A stretch of DNA of 64,000 nt. It comes from Antedon mediterranea. Lineage: Eukaryota > Echinodermata > Crinoidea > Comatulida > Antedonidae. The stretch is from NCBI RefSeq assembly GCF_964355755.1, contig NC_092675.1, positions 11,485,312 to 11,549,311 on the forward strand, written 5' to 3'. Made by a program: the position numbers and the translations under genes. Under the pieces are notes generated by a model. The model had not been told where the DNA came from, ran no database searches, and saw only the letters and a list, made by a program, of their open reading frames with translations. Below are positions 20,944-32,290 of the stretch, one piece after another; positions within the stretch are counted from its first letter, which is position 1, and the number at the start of each line of letters is the position of its first letter.

Positions 20944-23900
20944 ATGTGCATGCTTTTATTGTGCGGCGATATACATCCAAATCCTGGTCCGGAACAGTTT
21001 ACAGTTTGCCATATTAACATACGTAGTCTAATCGTTCCAGGTAAACTAGCTGAAATTCAACACCTAGCAAATTTAAATAACTATGATATTATTGCTTTAA
21101 CAGAAACATGGCTAGATCAAACTATCTTGAACCATGACATTTTACTAGACGGTTATCAAGAACCTATTAGAAATGATAGAAACCGCCATGGCGGCGGATG
21201 TGCTCTTTACATATCTAATTCTATACACTTAGTTGATTCCCATATTTGTAATGATCTCTTGTCAGATGTGATAAGGTGTGAAATACAAGTTTCAAACTGG
21301 ACGATTTTGACTTATGTATGTTATAGGCCACCACAAAGTGATGTTCAATCTGATCAGGATCTACTTGACTATTTTCAAAACAGTACTAATAACTTTGTTT
21401 TGTCTCGACACAGCTTAACTTTAATGATGGGCGATATGAATGCTCAAAATAACAACTGGTACAATGATGGAAACACAAATAGATTTGGAAAATCATTTTA
21501 CGAATTTTTACAACAAAACGGTTTAACTCAACACATCAATATGCCAACACGCTGTATAAAAGACCAACGGTCTTGTATTGACCATATAGTTACTAGTCAA
21601 AATGTATATATTAATGATTTTGGTGCATTGTGCCCACTTTTAAATTGTGATCACAGTCCAGTATATGCAAATATTGATATTCGTATCACACGGACAAGCC
21701 ATACAATCGTAAAATATATCTTTTTGAAAAAACTGATTTTAATTTATATCGTAATGCTCTTAATTCTGTAAATTGGGAAGAAGTTTATTCATCTTCAAAG
21801 GTTGAAGATGTTTGTCATAATTGGATTGACTTATTTAATAATTGTGTTGATAACTATATTATATCTAAAATTATAACTGTGCGTCCTAATGACAAGCCTT
21901 GGATTAATGCTCATATTAGAACTCTTATTCGCAAAAGAAATCGCGCCCATTCCACTCGAAATAACTCAAATTCGCATATGCAACGTTTTAAGAAAATTCG
22001 CGCAAAAGTTGTTAAAGCAATAAGAAAAGCTAAACAAACTTTTTTGGATAAACAATTTGATTTATTAATGAATAAAAACTGTGATTCAAAAACTTGGTGG
22101 TCTACCATAAATTCAGTTTGTAATTCCAAACAATATTATAAGGTTCCTCCAATCAAATTAAACGATGATGTCCTAACTTTAAATAGTGAGAAAGTTAAAG
22201 CGTTTAACAATTATTTTAAATCTCAATCGTTTATTCCTAATCATGATGATTTTCCTTCGGACTTCACATATAGAACTGCATCGAGACTCTCAACTCTCAA
22301 ATTATCTGTTGATGAGATCATGAAATTATTAACTATGCTGGATAAAAACAAGGCGATGGGACCTGATGAAATTCACAGTATCATACTAAAAGAATCTGCT
22401 GAAATTATTGCACCCCATTTGACAAAGCTTTATAACTTCTGCATAAGCCAAGGATATTTTCCTGTGGAATGGAAAAAATCAAATGTCATTCCTCTGCATA
22501 AAAAAGGCAATAAATCCCTTATTGAGAACTACCGCCCTATATCCATACTTTCCAACTTTGCAAAAATTTTTGAGCGTGCAGTTTTTGATATAGTATATAA
22601 ATACTTTGTGGATAATAAACTTCTTACTCAATTCCAATCTGGTTTTACACCAGGTGACTCGACAACGTATCAACTTCTTTATCTTATAGATACATTTAAT
22701 AGAGCTTTAGATTTAAGGAAAGAAGTAATCTCGGTATTTTTGGATATTTCCAAAGCCTTCGATAAAGTTTGGCATAATGGGATTATATACAAATTAAATC
22801 AATATGGAATTAATGGCACTCTTCTAAAATGGTTCCAAAGTTACTTAAACTCACGTGAGCAACGTGTTATTATTGAAGGAACTACCAGTCCTTGGGTGAC
22901 CATTACAGCAGGAGTACCCCAAGGATCTGTTTTGGGTCCATTTTTATTTATTGTATTCATAAATGATATGGTTGATAATATCAAATCTAATATTAGTTTA
23001 TATGCAGATGATACTTCGTTATATGATATTTGTACAGATCGTAATATTTCAGAACAAAAATTAAATGGTGATCTTAATGTCATTTATAATTGGGCAAAAA
23101 AATGGAAAGTAACATTCAATGCTAACAAAACGAAAGCTATACTGTTTACACGTAAACATTTAGATAACTATGTTAGTTTAAATTTCAATAATGTAAATCT
23201 ACAATTTGTAAATGATCATAGGCATCTTGGTGTAATGCTTAATGCAAAACTCAAGTGGGATTCCCATATCCAATCTGTAATTAACAAAGCGTCTTTATCT
23301 TTAAATATGCTACGTCGTGTCAAACATATTCTACCTCGACAGGCTCTCTGTCACATTTACATATCACACGTTAGACCATTAATGGAATATGCAGCTCCTG
23401 TTTGGTGTAATATTCCAGATAAATTAAGTGATGAACTAGAAAATATCCAGATTTCTGCAGGTAGAATATGTACTGGTGCGTGGAAACATACAAGTCATAA
23501 TGCATTAAGACAAGAATTAGGCTGGTTATCATTGAAAAAACGTAGACAATTTCTTAACCTAATACTGTTTTTTAAAATTATTCATAAGTTAACACCAGTG
23601 TATCTTTACTCCTTATTTAATTTTTCTGACAATATTGAAGTTTATAACTTGCGCAACATCCGAAATATAATAATTCCATTTTGTAAGACCACATCATATC
23701 GTTTATCTTTTGTCCCATCTATTATAACACATTGGAATGAGTTAAATAATGAAATAAAAAATTCCTCATTTCTTGTTGAGTTTAAAAAATTGCTACTGAA
23801 ATCAAATTTGTTTGAAACAAAAAAACGTTCTTATTATGATACAGGTGATAAGAAGATTAACCAAATTCACACTAGAATCCGACTTGGTTTCAGCTGTCTC

Positions 23901-24193
23901 AATTCACATTTATTCTTACATGGACTTCGGGACAATCCAAATTGTACTTGTGGCTTTAATGTTGAGAATCCGCTTCATTTCTTATGTTACTGCCCTAATT
24001 ATAATACACAAAGAGATATTCTACTAACTCAATTATTGAGGATATCTTAGCCAAGGATTTTTCTTTAACATTTAATTTTACATTTTTAAGTGAAATTTTT
24101 ATTTTTGGTTCCGATCTTCTTTCGAATTGTGAAAATGCTTTATTATTTTATTATGTACAACAATTTCTTGTTAATTCTGGAAGATTTAATTGA
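20944..24193 (+). pseudogene. LINE ORF2: 2A-like motif, APE endonuclease, reverse transcriptase
   Basis: The ATG at 20944 opens MCMLLLCGDIHPNPGP, a 2A-like motif. The APE endonuclease follows: FTVCHINIRSL, IIALTETWLD, LMMGDMNAQNN and HSPVYANID. A frameshift near 21700 separates it from the RT (frame open 21879-24050) with VIPLHKKGNKSLIENYRPIS, SVFLDISKAFDKVWH, AGVPQGSVLGPFLF and the catalytic SLYADDTSLYD. The C-terminus has a CTCGF...HFLCYCPNY knuckle. A second frameshift near 24035 precedes the natural stop at 24191-24193. All catalytic motifs look intact apart from the two frameshifts. Confidence 0.88.
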
Positions 24194-24234
24194 TGTTTCT
24201 GTTAGTTGTTTTAAAATGTTGTATTTGTTAATCT

Positions 24235-24278
24235 GAGGCGCCTTGAAGCTAAGATGGTTCCATCTTGTAAGGCGCCTC
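24235..24278 (+). other. LINE 3' UTR stem-loop
   Basis: GAGGCGCCTT and AAGGCGCCTC form a 10-bp outer stem. AAGATG-GTTC-CATCTT forms an inner stem. It lies just before the poly-A tail, where non-LTR elements can carry an RNA structure recognised by their own RT. Confidence 0.75.
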
Positions 24279-24293
24279 TGTGTAATATACTGA

Positions 24294-24325
<32 letters not shown>

Positions 24326-24416
24326 CATGATTATTATAGAACAAATTTACATAAATGAAAGTTAATGTTCATAACCAAGTAATGCATTTCTTATGATTGC
24401 TTTTTTTTCTTCTAAG

Positions 24417-24598
24417 TTGCTCAACTTGATTTAGGCCTCCAGTCACGACCTCTGCAAGCCTGGCAGGGTGACAGTAATGAACAGGCCAAGGAAAGCCTGA
24501 CTATCCTTCTTCAGACAAAACAGAATGTCACTATCTCGCAAGATACTGTCAAATCTGAGAAACTTGAAAGGGCCATTAGAAAGCTATCAACAGTTATG
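24417..24598 (+). CDS. AHI1: AHI1 exon, post-WD40 helical linker
   Basis: Acceptor TTCTTCTAAG, donor GTATGC. Enters in phase 1 and ends in phase 0. It begins IAQLDLGLQSRPLQAWQGDS and ends KLERAIRKLSTVM. The segment is charged, Gln-rich and probably helical. It is the variable linker between propeller and SH3 domain. A 4.5-kb LINE inserted in sense orientation ends about 95 bp upstream of this exon. Confidence 0.85.
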
Positions 24599-24939
24599 GT
24601 ATGCAACCTTTTGTATTTAAATTTGATATATAATAAAGTGGTTTACATATTGCATAATAATCACATTTGTACATTCCTATGTCAAACATTCAATGCACAG
24701 GAGCTGTTTCGGGTTGCTTACACATTGCATTTTGTAATCACATTTGTATAATATCCTACAGTATACAAACAGTGTTCCATCATGATGTGTCCATCTTAAT
24801 TCTGTTAAATCACAATACATATAGGCTAGGCAATCTATCTAAAAAAACAGCCCAAATTGAAACAAATTGCAAACAGAGAATTTTCTTTTTTAAATGGCCA
24901 CATATGACGAAGAGATCAAAATTTGAGCACTGTCACTTA

Positions 24940-25480
24940 TTCCGTTGACATGCAAATTAGTTTAAATATGCAAATTAGGGTGAAATTACAGAGTTACCAT
25001 ATCTAAAAAACTACTAGTCAGAGAGAGTTGATTTTTTCACTGATTTATTCAGAATGTATATTATATTTGCTCTAATTTAACACTCAATGTTTGCATTGCA
25101 TAATGTGACTTTGGTTTTCCCTCATGACTCAGATATAGGTTCCTAATAGTCAACACAAAGGATTGTTAAATCTCAAAATCACACCTGTATCACTCACCTC
25201 GCAAATATGCAAATTAGTAGTACAAGTTACATGAAATATGCAAATTAGGGGTGAAATTACAGGTTCCCATATATCGAAAACCGATAAGGCTAAAGGGTTT
25301 TTCCAGAAACTTGTTCAGAATGTACATATTTATATTTGCTTTAATGAAACATTTTACGAAGAAATGACCGGAAGTAGGACATTTGACCCTTGGTAGGGAC
25401 TGGCATATGTTTTTCAATTTATCTTTCTGCATTTGAATAGTGTTCAGTTTGAAAGAGTATATAATCGTAAGCATTTTAAA
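24940..25480 (-). repeat. two inverted units of the 293-bp repeat family
   Basis: Two diverged units about 270 bp apart, each with ATATGCAAATTAGGG and TTCAGAATGTA. The second holds AAACATTTTACGAAGAAATG next to ACCGGAAGT, the inverse of the ACTTCCGGTCATTTT motif at 2950-3640 and 33290-33720. Confidence 0.6.
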
Positions 25481-27125
25481 CTTTAAATCAACAAAATTGA
25501 TTGAGTATTTCGAAAGTTATGAATAAAATAAGGTGTAAAAATTTGGCACCATCACTATCCTTTGTTTACATAGGAATCCCCACCCCGCGTTTGTGACCTT
25601 GTACACAAATAGTCACTGGGTGAAAATACTACTAAAACACATATAAATACATTTTATGAACATATTTTTAATTAGAAAGTTGATGGTGACAAATATATAT
25701 TTGCATAGTACCACATTTTGTTTGGAAATTGTGTCAAAATCACAAAAATAAGATAGAAAGTACTTATTTTATGTTTACCCTCTCCCCGGACTGCGCGAAT
25801 GTCCCGGAGGAATACCCCCACCTCAGCCAGGCTGTGTGATGACGTCATCAGGCACTTCGCGGCCTAGAATTGCTTACTCACCTAGCATCAGGTGATTAAA
25901 AACCTTTTGTGATCCAATATAGGTGATATTTATGTAAAACCAAAGGCGTACACTGTTAAAATATAAATATATCTAAAATATATAAGCAAAATCCCAAAAT
26001 ATTAGGCATGTTTTCGATTTTTTCTGATTTTACTAACATTTCGAGCCCAAAATAAAATGTCATCGCGAAGACATGTGGGCAAAGGAATTTCAAATTTTTC
26101 ATCGGAATTTTCCGGAAAAGATCGTACAGTCATTCGTTTTTTCTGAATAGCCAATCAGAGTTCGTAAATTCATGCGCAAGTTGACCCCTTTTTAACAGGT
26201 TAAGGGTCACACTTGTCTATTCCCTAAAGATGTCTGCTGCCCTCTAGCGGTTTTGCTAGTCGCTACCCTTGGCCCCATTTCTCAATATTTGCATATAATG
26301 TAACTAAAGTGTCTGTACATACTTGTTTTGGCCTAAGCGTTCCAACGATATGACCATTTTGTTTTCAATGGGTCAACATTTTCAAATTGAGGTCAGAGGT
26401 CAAAGATGAATTTTAGAAATTTGACAACAACAGCATGCTTCAAATATTAATAAAACACAATGTTAACACTTTACCCATGATTTGCACTTGAAAATACATG
26501 GGAACTGGAGTATGTGAAGTAATTTAAAATAAAATTGTACAGTATTCAAGATTTTGCCATGATTTTGGAAGAAGTTGCTAGGAATTCACTCCTGTATCAA
26601 AACTGTGTATGTACCATTCAAAATCATTCATACATGTTCCGACAAAAAATACAAACTTATACTTTCTGCTTGGCTTATCATATTTTGCAGGGTAACCCAG
26701 ACAACATGTATTAGGATAAAAAAAGTCAATTTCAGAAGAAAAAAAATGACAATGTTTTGATAGAATACAGTACCAGCATTATAAATTTTGCTTAATTCTG
26801 AGATAGGCATGCACAACATAAAAACTGTTTCACACACTCAGTTATGATCACCTTAGAAAATCTATATGATATTGTTCCATATTTGTCTATTAGAACGACA
26901 ACTTAAATTAAGGGTTTTTGATCTAAATTTGTGGACTTGTATAGAGTAGCAGCGACATTTCTTAATACTAACTGTACCTGGATGAATGTTTGCCATTGGT
27001 GAAAGCATTTGATTTGAAAATGTTAACAAAATGTGAATACAGTACATTGCAAAATAATAATAAACGGTTAAATGAATGTGATAGTAATATCAGGTGAAAA
27101 TATCTATAAATCAGTCTTTATTCTT
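25481..27125. other. AHI1 intron, no gene seen
   Basis: AT-rich. It contains a lone TGATGACGTCATCA palindrome near 25840 and no recognisable coding sequence or terminal repeat. Confidence 0.5.
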
Positions 27126-27310
27126 AGGGCCAATTTACACAGACAAGCGGTAACGGTAATAAAAATATATAATCTTTTATTCCATATAACCATTTACACA
27201 CAACGTGGAGCGGATGGGTGGTTTCCGCTTTGGATATTTACAGACTCCATGTGGTATACAAGCTACGTGGATTTCCGCTTACTGTTGCCGCTCCTTTGTG
27301 TAAATTGATC
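27126..27310. mobile_element. small PIF/Harbinger-like MITE
   Basis: The left end GGGCCAATTTACACA and right end TGTGTAAATTGATC are imperfect inverted repeats. Inside, CAAGCGGTAACGGTAA and TTACTGTTGCCGCT pair as further inverted sequence. At about 185 bp it cannot code. Superfamily is inferred from terminal style. Confidence 0.6.
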
Positions 27311-27728
27311 AAAAACACAGAAACTGAGATAAGCAAATTTATTTATAAAATTTACATCATTACAGTGCATTACAATATAAGATAGGCAAATTCTGAAATG
27401 GGCCAAAATGTCACAGACTCAAGTTTACCTGAGACATTAATTATAATTTCTGACAACCATTTGTCTACACATTTTGTTTCAAATACATACTACTAATATA
27501 GTGTCATTTACCACAATGTGCCCCTGAATTTTAACTGAATTTCAATTAGTTATTACAGTAGGGTGAATTAGAACTGTAAGAAAATTTGTTGAGTGTTTTT
27601 GAATCACATAGCAATAACTTGATTATATTCACAATACTATAGATACGTTTGTCACTGCTTGTTTAATCACTTGTCTTTTTCCATATCAATTTATTCTGCA
27701 TGGTGCCTTGCTCTTTCATCAATTCTAG

Positions 27729-27749
27729 GCCTTCTCCGATACTCTGCAG
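27729..27749 (+). CDS. AHI1: AHI1 candidate microexon (21 nt)
   Basis: Twenty-one bases lie between the acceptor ATCAATTCTAG and the donor CAG|GTAAAT. They encode AFSDTLQ in the frame demanded by both neighbouring exons (phase 0 on both sides). Including or skipping it would leave the downstream frame unchanged, so it may be alternative. Support is splice-site quality and phase only; a chance match cannot be excluded. Confidence 0.6.
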
Positions 27750-28460
27750 GTAAATGTGCTTTTTATATCATATTGTCTTAATATATATAATGAAAATAAA
27801 TGTTATTATGCTAAAAACAACTACTATATTTTGCATTATTTTTAAGGACAATATACAAATGGTTTGGATGGTGAGATTTCATGAGTTGAAAAATTGACAG
27901 CTCTATTTTTAAACGAGGCCGAGGCGAGTTGATAGTAGAGCAGTCAATTTTTTATCGAATGAAATATTCTCTCAATTTCGAATTCAAAACATTCATTATT
28001 TGTATATAACAATAACATACCTACTTTTATTAAATTTATCCATCGTAAATCATGGACAGAAGCTAGACCATTAAAAAGGCAGTGCCCCAAACTTTGACGC
28101 GCAGTTATAGATTGCACGCACAACAAGTTGATTTCGCCAAATAATCAATGTTCAAAATAAATGTTTATTATGTGCATTAGAATGCATTAATTATCACCAT
28201 TAGATATCACTTTTCTGTTAGGTAAAGCTACTTTCAATTTACATGTGATTAACTACAGAACACTCTAGGAATCACTACACTGGTGTAAACTATTATAAGT
28301 TTAGTGATATGTTGCTGTTTACAACTGTGACCACAGCCCATGCTAAAACCTGAGTTACTGTAGAGTGGCAACCAAAGCACTGAGAATCTATCTTATCTAA
28401 CTTTTAGAAACTTTTTAAGAAGCATGTACATTATAACCTGGTTATAACCTGGTTATAAAA
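27750..28460. other. AHI1 intron, no gene seen
   Basis: AT-rich sequence with a short tandem TATAACCTGGT at 28433-28458 directly before the next LINE. Nothing else is recognised. Confidence 0.5.
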
Positions 28461-30360
28461 CTCCAATAAATCTGGCCACCCAGATGATATTCCGGTGAAA
28501 CTCATTAAGCTGTTTTCTTTTGAAATAGCACAACCCCTGTTTTTAATCTTTAATACCTGTCTAAACGAAGGGGTGTTTCCAACTGTGTGGAAGACCGCAT
28601 CAATTGTACCAGTACCTAAAGTTAAAAAACCGACAATGGTTGGCCAATTACGACCTATTTCACTAACTAAAATATTGGGTAGAGTATTTGAATCATTCCT
28701 AGCGGGATGGTTAAAAACGGATTTCGAACCAGTATTGGATTGTAAACAGTATGGTAACGTGAGAGGAACTAGTACAACACACTACTTAGTAGATATGTTG
28801 AATACGGTTATATCCAATATTGATGTGCCAGGGACCTACGCCACATTATGTACAGTTGATTTCACAACTGCGTTTGATAGGATAAACCATAATGTTGCTA
28901 TTTCAAAGATGATAGAATCTGGTGTTAGACTGTCGATAATTCCAACGATTAGCAGTTTTCTGATGAATCGCACCCAGTGTGTGAAATTTAAGGGACATTG
29001 TTCTGGACTAAGAACTATAACGTGTGGGGTCCCCCGGGGTACCAAACTGGGACCCAGCATATTTACCGTTATGGTGAATGATGCGGGTAACACCACTGAT
29101 AATCGTTGGAAATTTGTGGATGATCTAACACTGGGAGAAATAATTAATATAAAAAATAATAGTACATCATCAGAACTTCAATCCCATTTAGATTCCTTGA
29201 GTTGTTGGTGTAAACAAAATGACATGCTACCCAAGCCTTCGAAGTGCCATGTTATTAATATAAATTTTATGAAATCCCAAATAAACTACCCCCAATTTAC
29301 TATAAGTGGTGAAAAAATTGATACTGTACATAGTATGAAATTATTAGGTCTTGAGCTACAAGACAATTTAGGTTGGGATATCCAAATCAAAAGTATTATC
29401 TCTAGAGCAAGTAGAAGAATGTTTCTTCTTTATGCATTGAGAGGATATAGTGCACCTATTGGTGACATGTTAAGTATTTATCAACTCTATATTCGGCCGC
29501 TGACTGAGTATGCATGTGTTGTTTGGCACTCTAGCATTACAAAACATCAGACCAATGAAATTGAGAGGTTGCAAAAGCGATCATGCAAAATTATACTTGG
29601 CCAGGACTATGAGAGCTATGATACGGCCCTTACTCAACTTAAAATTACCAGCCTTGCTGAATGTAGAGAAAAATTAACATTAAAATTTAGAGAAGGTATC
29701 CTTAAGTCAGAGAGACATCGTAATATGCTGCCTGCTGAAAGACCTAATATATCTAGATTACGTAACCCCAATAGATTTACATTACCAAAAATAAAAACTA
29801 ACTGATATAAAAATTCAACGATTCCCTATATTATAAACAAATTAAATTCCTCCTGTGAAAAATTAAATTAGAAAAATATATAATAAATGATTGTGCAATA
29901 TTACTGCCTAAAATAATCAAATGAACAGCATTGCAGACAACGTTTAATATTAATATATACTGTAAACTTTTATTTTCCGAAATTTAATATATTTTTGTAG
30001 ATTTTTAATGTTGTGAATTTTTTAGTGAATAATTGTGCAATGTTGCCACCTATACTAAAAGATAATAATAATAATCAAATAAAGAACAGTGCAGATAGGT
30101 TTTAGTATATTATAATGTAAATTTTTCATTTTTTAAAAATAAAAGTGCAATTGTATTTTCCAAAATTTTGTATATATTTTAAGATTCTTAATATTTTAAA
30201 TTTTAGTGAATAATTGTGAAATTTTGTAATTGTATATTCCGAATTTATTATTGTAGTTTTTATAGATTTCATTTTAATATTTTTTATTGTAATACAAACA
30301 TTATTAGCTATGTGCTATTGTTTTTGTAATTTTATATATACCGTAATAAATAAATAAATA
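28461..30360 (+). mobile_element. 5'-truncated non-LTR retrotransposon (FVDD type)
   Basis: It starts abruptly in RT codons (NKSGHPDDIPVKLIKLFS), carries one long ORF, a 3' UTR of about 490 bp and an (AATA)n tail at 30345-30360. It is in sense orientation, with its tail 41 bp from the acceptor of AHI1 exon 30402-30524. Confidence 0.8.
28495..29805 (+). CDS. non-LTR reverse transcriptase, almost intact
   Basis: 436 codons. Motifs: ASIVPVPKVKKPTMVGQLRP (fingers), TLCTVDFTTAFDRINHN (motif A), CGVPRGTKLGP, and FVDDLTLGE (catalytic core with FVDD instead of YADD), then a thumb region with SMKLLGLELQDNLGWD and RPLTEYACVVWH. Codons continue from 28462 without an upstream start. The TGA at 29803-29805 is probably a decayed Arg codon, because YKNSTIPYIINKLN continues in frame to a TAG at 29869-29871. 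No endonuclease domain remains. Confidence 0.85.
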   Translation: MKLIKLFSFEIAQPLFLIFNTCLNEGVFPTVWKTASIVPVPKVKKPTMVGQLRPISLTKILGRVFESFLAGWLKTDFEPVLDCKQYGNVRGTSTTHYLVDMLNTVISNIDVPGTYATLCTVDFTTAFDRINHNVAISKMIESGVRLSIIPTISSFLMNRTQCVKFKGHCSGLRTITCGVPRGTKLGPSIFTVMVNDAGNTTDNRWKFVDDLTLGEIINIKNNSTSSELQSHLDSLSCWCKQNDMLPKPSKCHVININFMKSQINYPQFTISGEKIDTVHSMKLLGLELQDNLGWDIQIKSIISRASRRMFLLYALRGYSAPIGDMLSIYQLYIRPLTEYACVVWHSSITKHQTNEIERLQKRSCKIILGQDYESYDTALTQLKITSLAECREKLTLKFREGILKSERHRNMLPAERPNISRLRNPNRFTLPKIKTN

Positions 30361-30401
30361 ACTATAAAATATATTGAAATATTGATTGGTTTTATTGATA
30401 G

Positions 30402-30524
30402 GATGGCAGAAAGCCCTCGAGTAGGACAACAAGTCTATCGCCACATAGCTTTTTGAATAATCCTCAAATGAACAGCACATGGGGATCAACATTTGATAAG
30501 TCTTTATTGCCAACCTCAAGACTA
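30402..30524 (+). CDS. AHI1: AHI1 exon, Ser-rich linker
   Basis: Acceptor TTTTATTGATAG, donor GTAAGT, 41 codons, phase 0 both sides. It encodes DGRKPSSRTTSLSPHSF, then NNPQMNSTWGSTFDKSLL. It is rich in Ser, Thr, Pro and Asn, with no domain recognised, and looks like a disordered linker with possible SP/TS phosphosites. The intron piece between the A-rich tail of the upstream LINE and this exon is only 41 bp. Confidence 0.8.
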
Positions 30525-30739
30525 GTAAGTATTATTCTTTGTTATTTTGAAAAGTGTGATATATGATTACAGTGAGAGTGGAGTAAAATGAACAGAATCG
30601 ATGTACCATTTTTGTTTGTTCTCTGCTTGATTCTAGTATTGTCATCTGCAGTTCCTTAAAAGAAAAGACAAATAATTGAGCCTTAGTCAGATGTCAGATA
30701 GATGCATACATCAGTGTAGCATTATTCAATACATTAAAT

Positions 30740-31020
30740 ATATATTGTCCCCCAAAACATGAAAAATGAAGATTAATAAAATCAGATTTTGAAGTTTTTA
30801 TAAAGTTAATTACTTCCACAGAAAAAAACCCAAAAAATAATGTTTTCACTTTTTAAAACAGACAAAGCAATGGTCACCCAAATACCCATTGGCTAGCAGC
30901 CAATTTTATTTTGCTTTATAAATAAATATATTTTTTTGAATGACTATTGTGGAACATCAAAATAGCATATTCAACAACAAAAATTAAATTATTTTTTCAA
31001 GGGGAAAATATATCATTAAT
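30740..31020. mobile_element. MITE-like repeat, TTGTCCCCC ends
   Basis: The left end ATATTGTCCCCCAAAA and right end TTTTTTCAAGGGGAAAATAT are inverted. The left half matches the short element at 46876-46964, which has ATTAATAAAATCA in the same place. This copy has about 190 extra bases in the middle. Confidence 0.5.
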
Positions 31021-31029
31021 TGACTTATT

Positions 31030-31205
31030 TATTCAAATAAATGCTCCAGGGATTTTATTGTTCAGGAGGCATTTATGTTTTGTGGTGTAATATGGTAACA
31101 TTTATAATCAAATAAATTCCCCCTAGATATGAAAACAAATACAACACAATTAATATCAAGAAATGATAAAAATACAGTACAAATTTTGTAAAATTCTTGG
31201 TAGTA
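31030..31205 (+). repeat. dispersed repeat, copy 3
   Basis: Shares TAATATGGTAACAT, CACAATTAATATCAA and GTAAA-TTCTTGGTA with bases 200-330. It directly abuts the long-TIR element at 31229. Confidence 0.55.
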
Positions 31206-31410
31206 GGCATGTTTACCCTTTCACTGCGTATACCCGGTACTACCGGGTATAAACAAACGTCGTTGAAATACGTATAGTCTGGTGGCAGGAGGGGGAAATC
31301 ACCACCCGAAAGGGGACAAATTGCCATCCAACTTTTCTAGATCAGAATTTTCCGTAGATTACGAATATGGAAGGTAATCGATCAGGATAGGAAGCGTTTT
31401 CGAGATATAA

Positions 31411-32290
31411 GGGGTCAAAGTTCAAAATTGACCAATTACAACAATGTATTATGTATATGTATTATAACAAATTTATTGAAGCACAATTTGGTCTTTTATT
31501 ACATTTTTATGATTATAAGTGTCTATTCAATCACCTTATGAAAAAAAAATCCTTTGTAATTAAGGGTCAAATGTCAATATTGACCAATCATAGAACGTAC
31601 CTATAAAACCAAATAAAAACTTATATTTAATAAAAATTGGATGTTTTCTCATCCTGTTAATCAATCATACGCAATGTAAAAGAGCGAATACATCATTTCA
31701 TCAGTTGACATAAGGTCAATTTCATCAGTTGACATAAGGTCAAAGGTCAACATTTTAATACACGTATTAGTTAACAAATAAATGCAAAGTTGTCCAAATT
31801 ATGATATTGATGGTTTTACAAGTAATCAAATTATTTGATTAGTAAAGTTATGTTATTTCATTATAATTTTGATTAATATAATTATAATACTGTATTTAAT
31901 CAAATCAGAATTTGTGATGCGAATAGGAAGAGATAAGGGGTCAAAGTTCAAAATTGACCAATTATAACAATGTATTATATACATATGTATTATAACCAAT
32001 TTATTGAAGTTCAATTTGGTCTTTTAATACATTTGTATGGTTATAGGTATCTATTCAGTCGCCTTATAAAACAAATACTTTTCAATTAAAGGTCAAATGT
32101 CAATATTGACCAATCACACAACTTGCATATAAACCCAAATAAAAACTAACATTTAAGACAAAATGTTATGTTTTATCATTCTGTTAAGACATCTATCAAT
32201 CATACACAATCAAAAGAGCACATTTATCATTACACAAGTTGACATAGGTCAAAGGTCAACATTTGAACAAGTGATATACTAAATAATGCA
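31411..32290 (+). repeat. 526-bp tandem duplication
   Basis: GGGGTCAAAGTTCAAAATTG occurs at 31411 and 31937. Both copies continue through TTTATTGAAG and GGTCAAATGTCAATATTGAC to a GTTGACATA-GGTCAAAGGTCAA segment. The copies are diverged, so the duplication is old. Confidence 0.7.

Larger units (their letters stand above)
19789..24322 (+). mobile_element. near full-length jockey-superfamily LINE (CR1/Crack-like)
   Basis: It is flanked by an approximately 11-bp duplication AAGCATGATTA (19778-19788 and 24323-24333, partly ambiguous with the tail). It has a 5' UTR, ORF1 with an internal deletion, ORF2 (endonuclease plus RT), a 3' hairpin and a 29-A tail ending at 24324. It is inserted in sense orientation in the AHI1 intron between the exons at 19418 and 24417. 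Damage is light: two frameshifts in ORF2 and the ORF1 deletion. It looks like one of the youngest insertions here. Confidence 0.88.
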
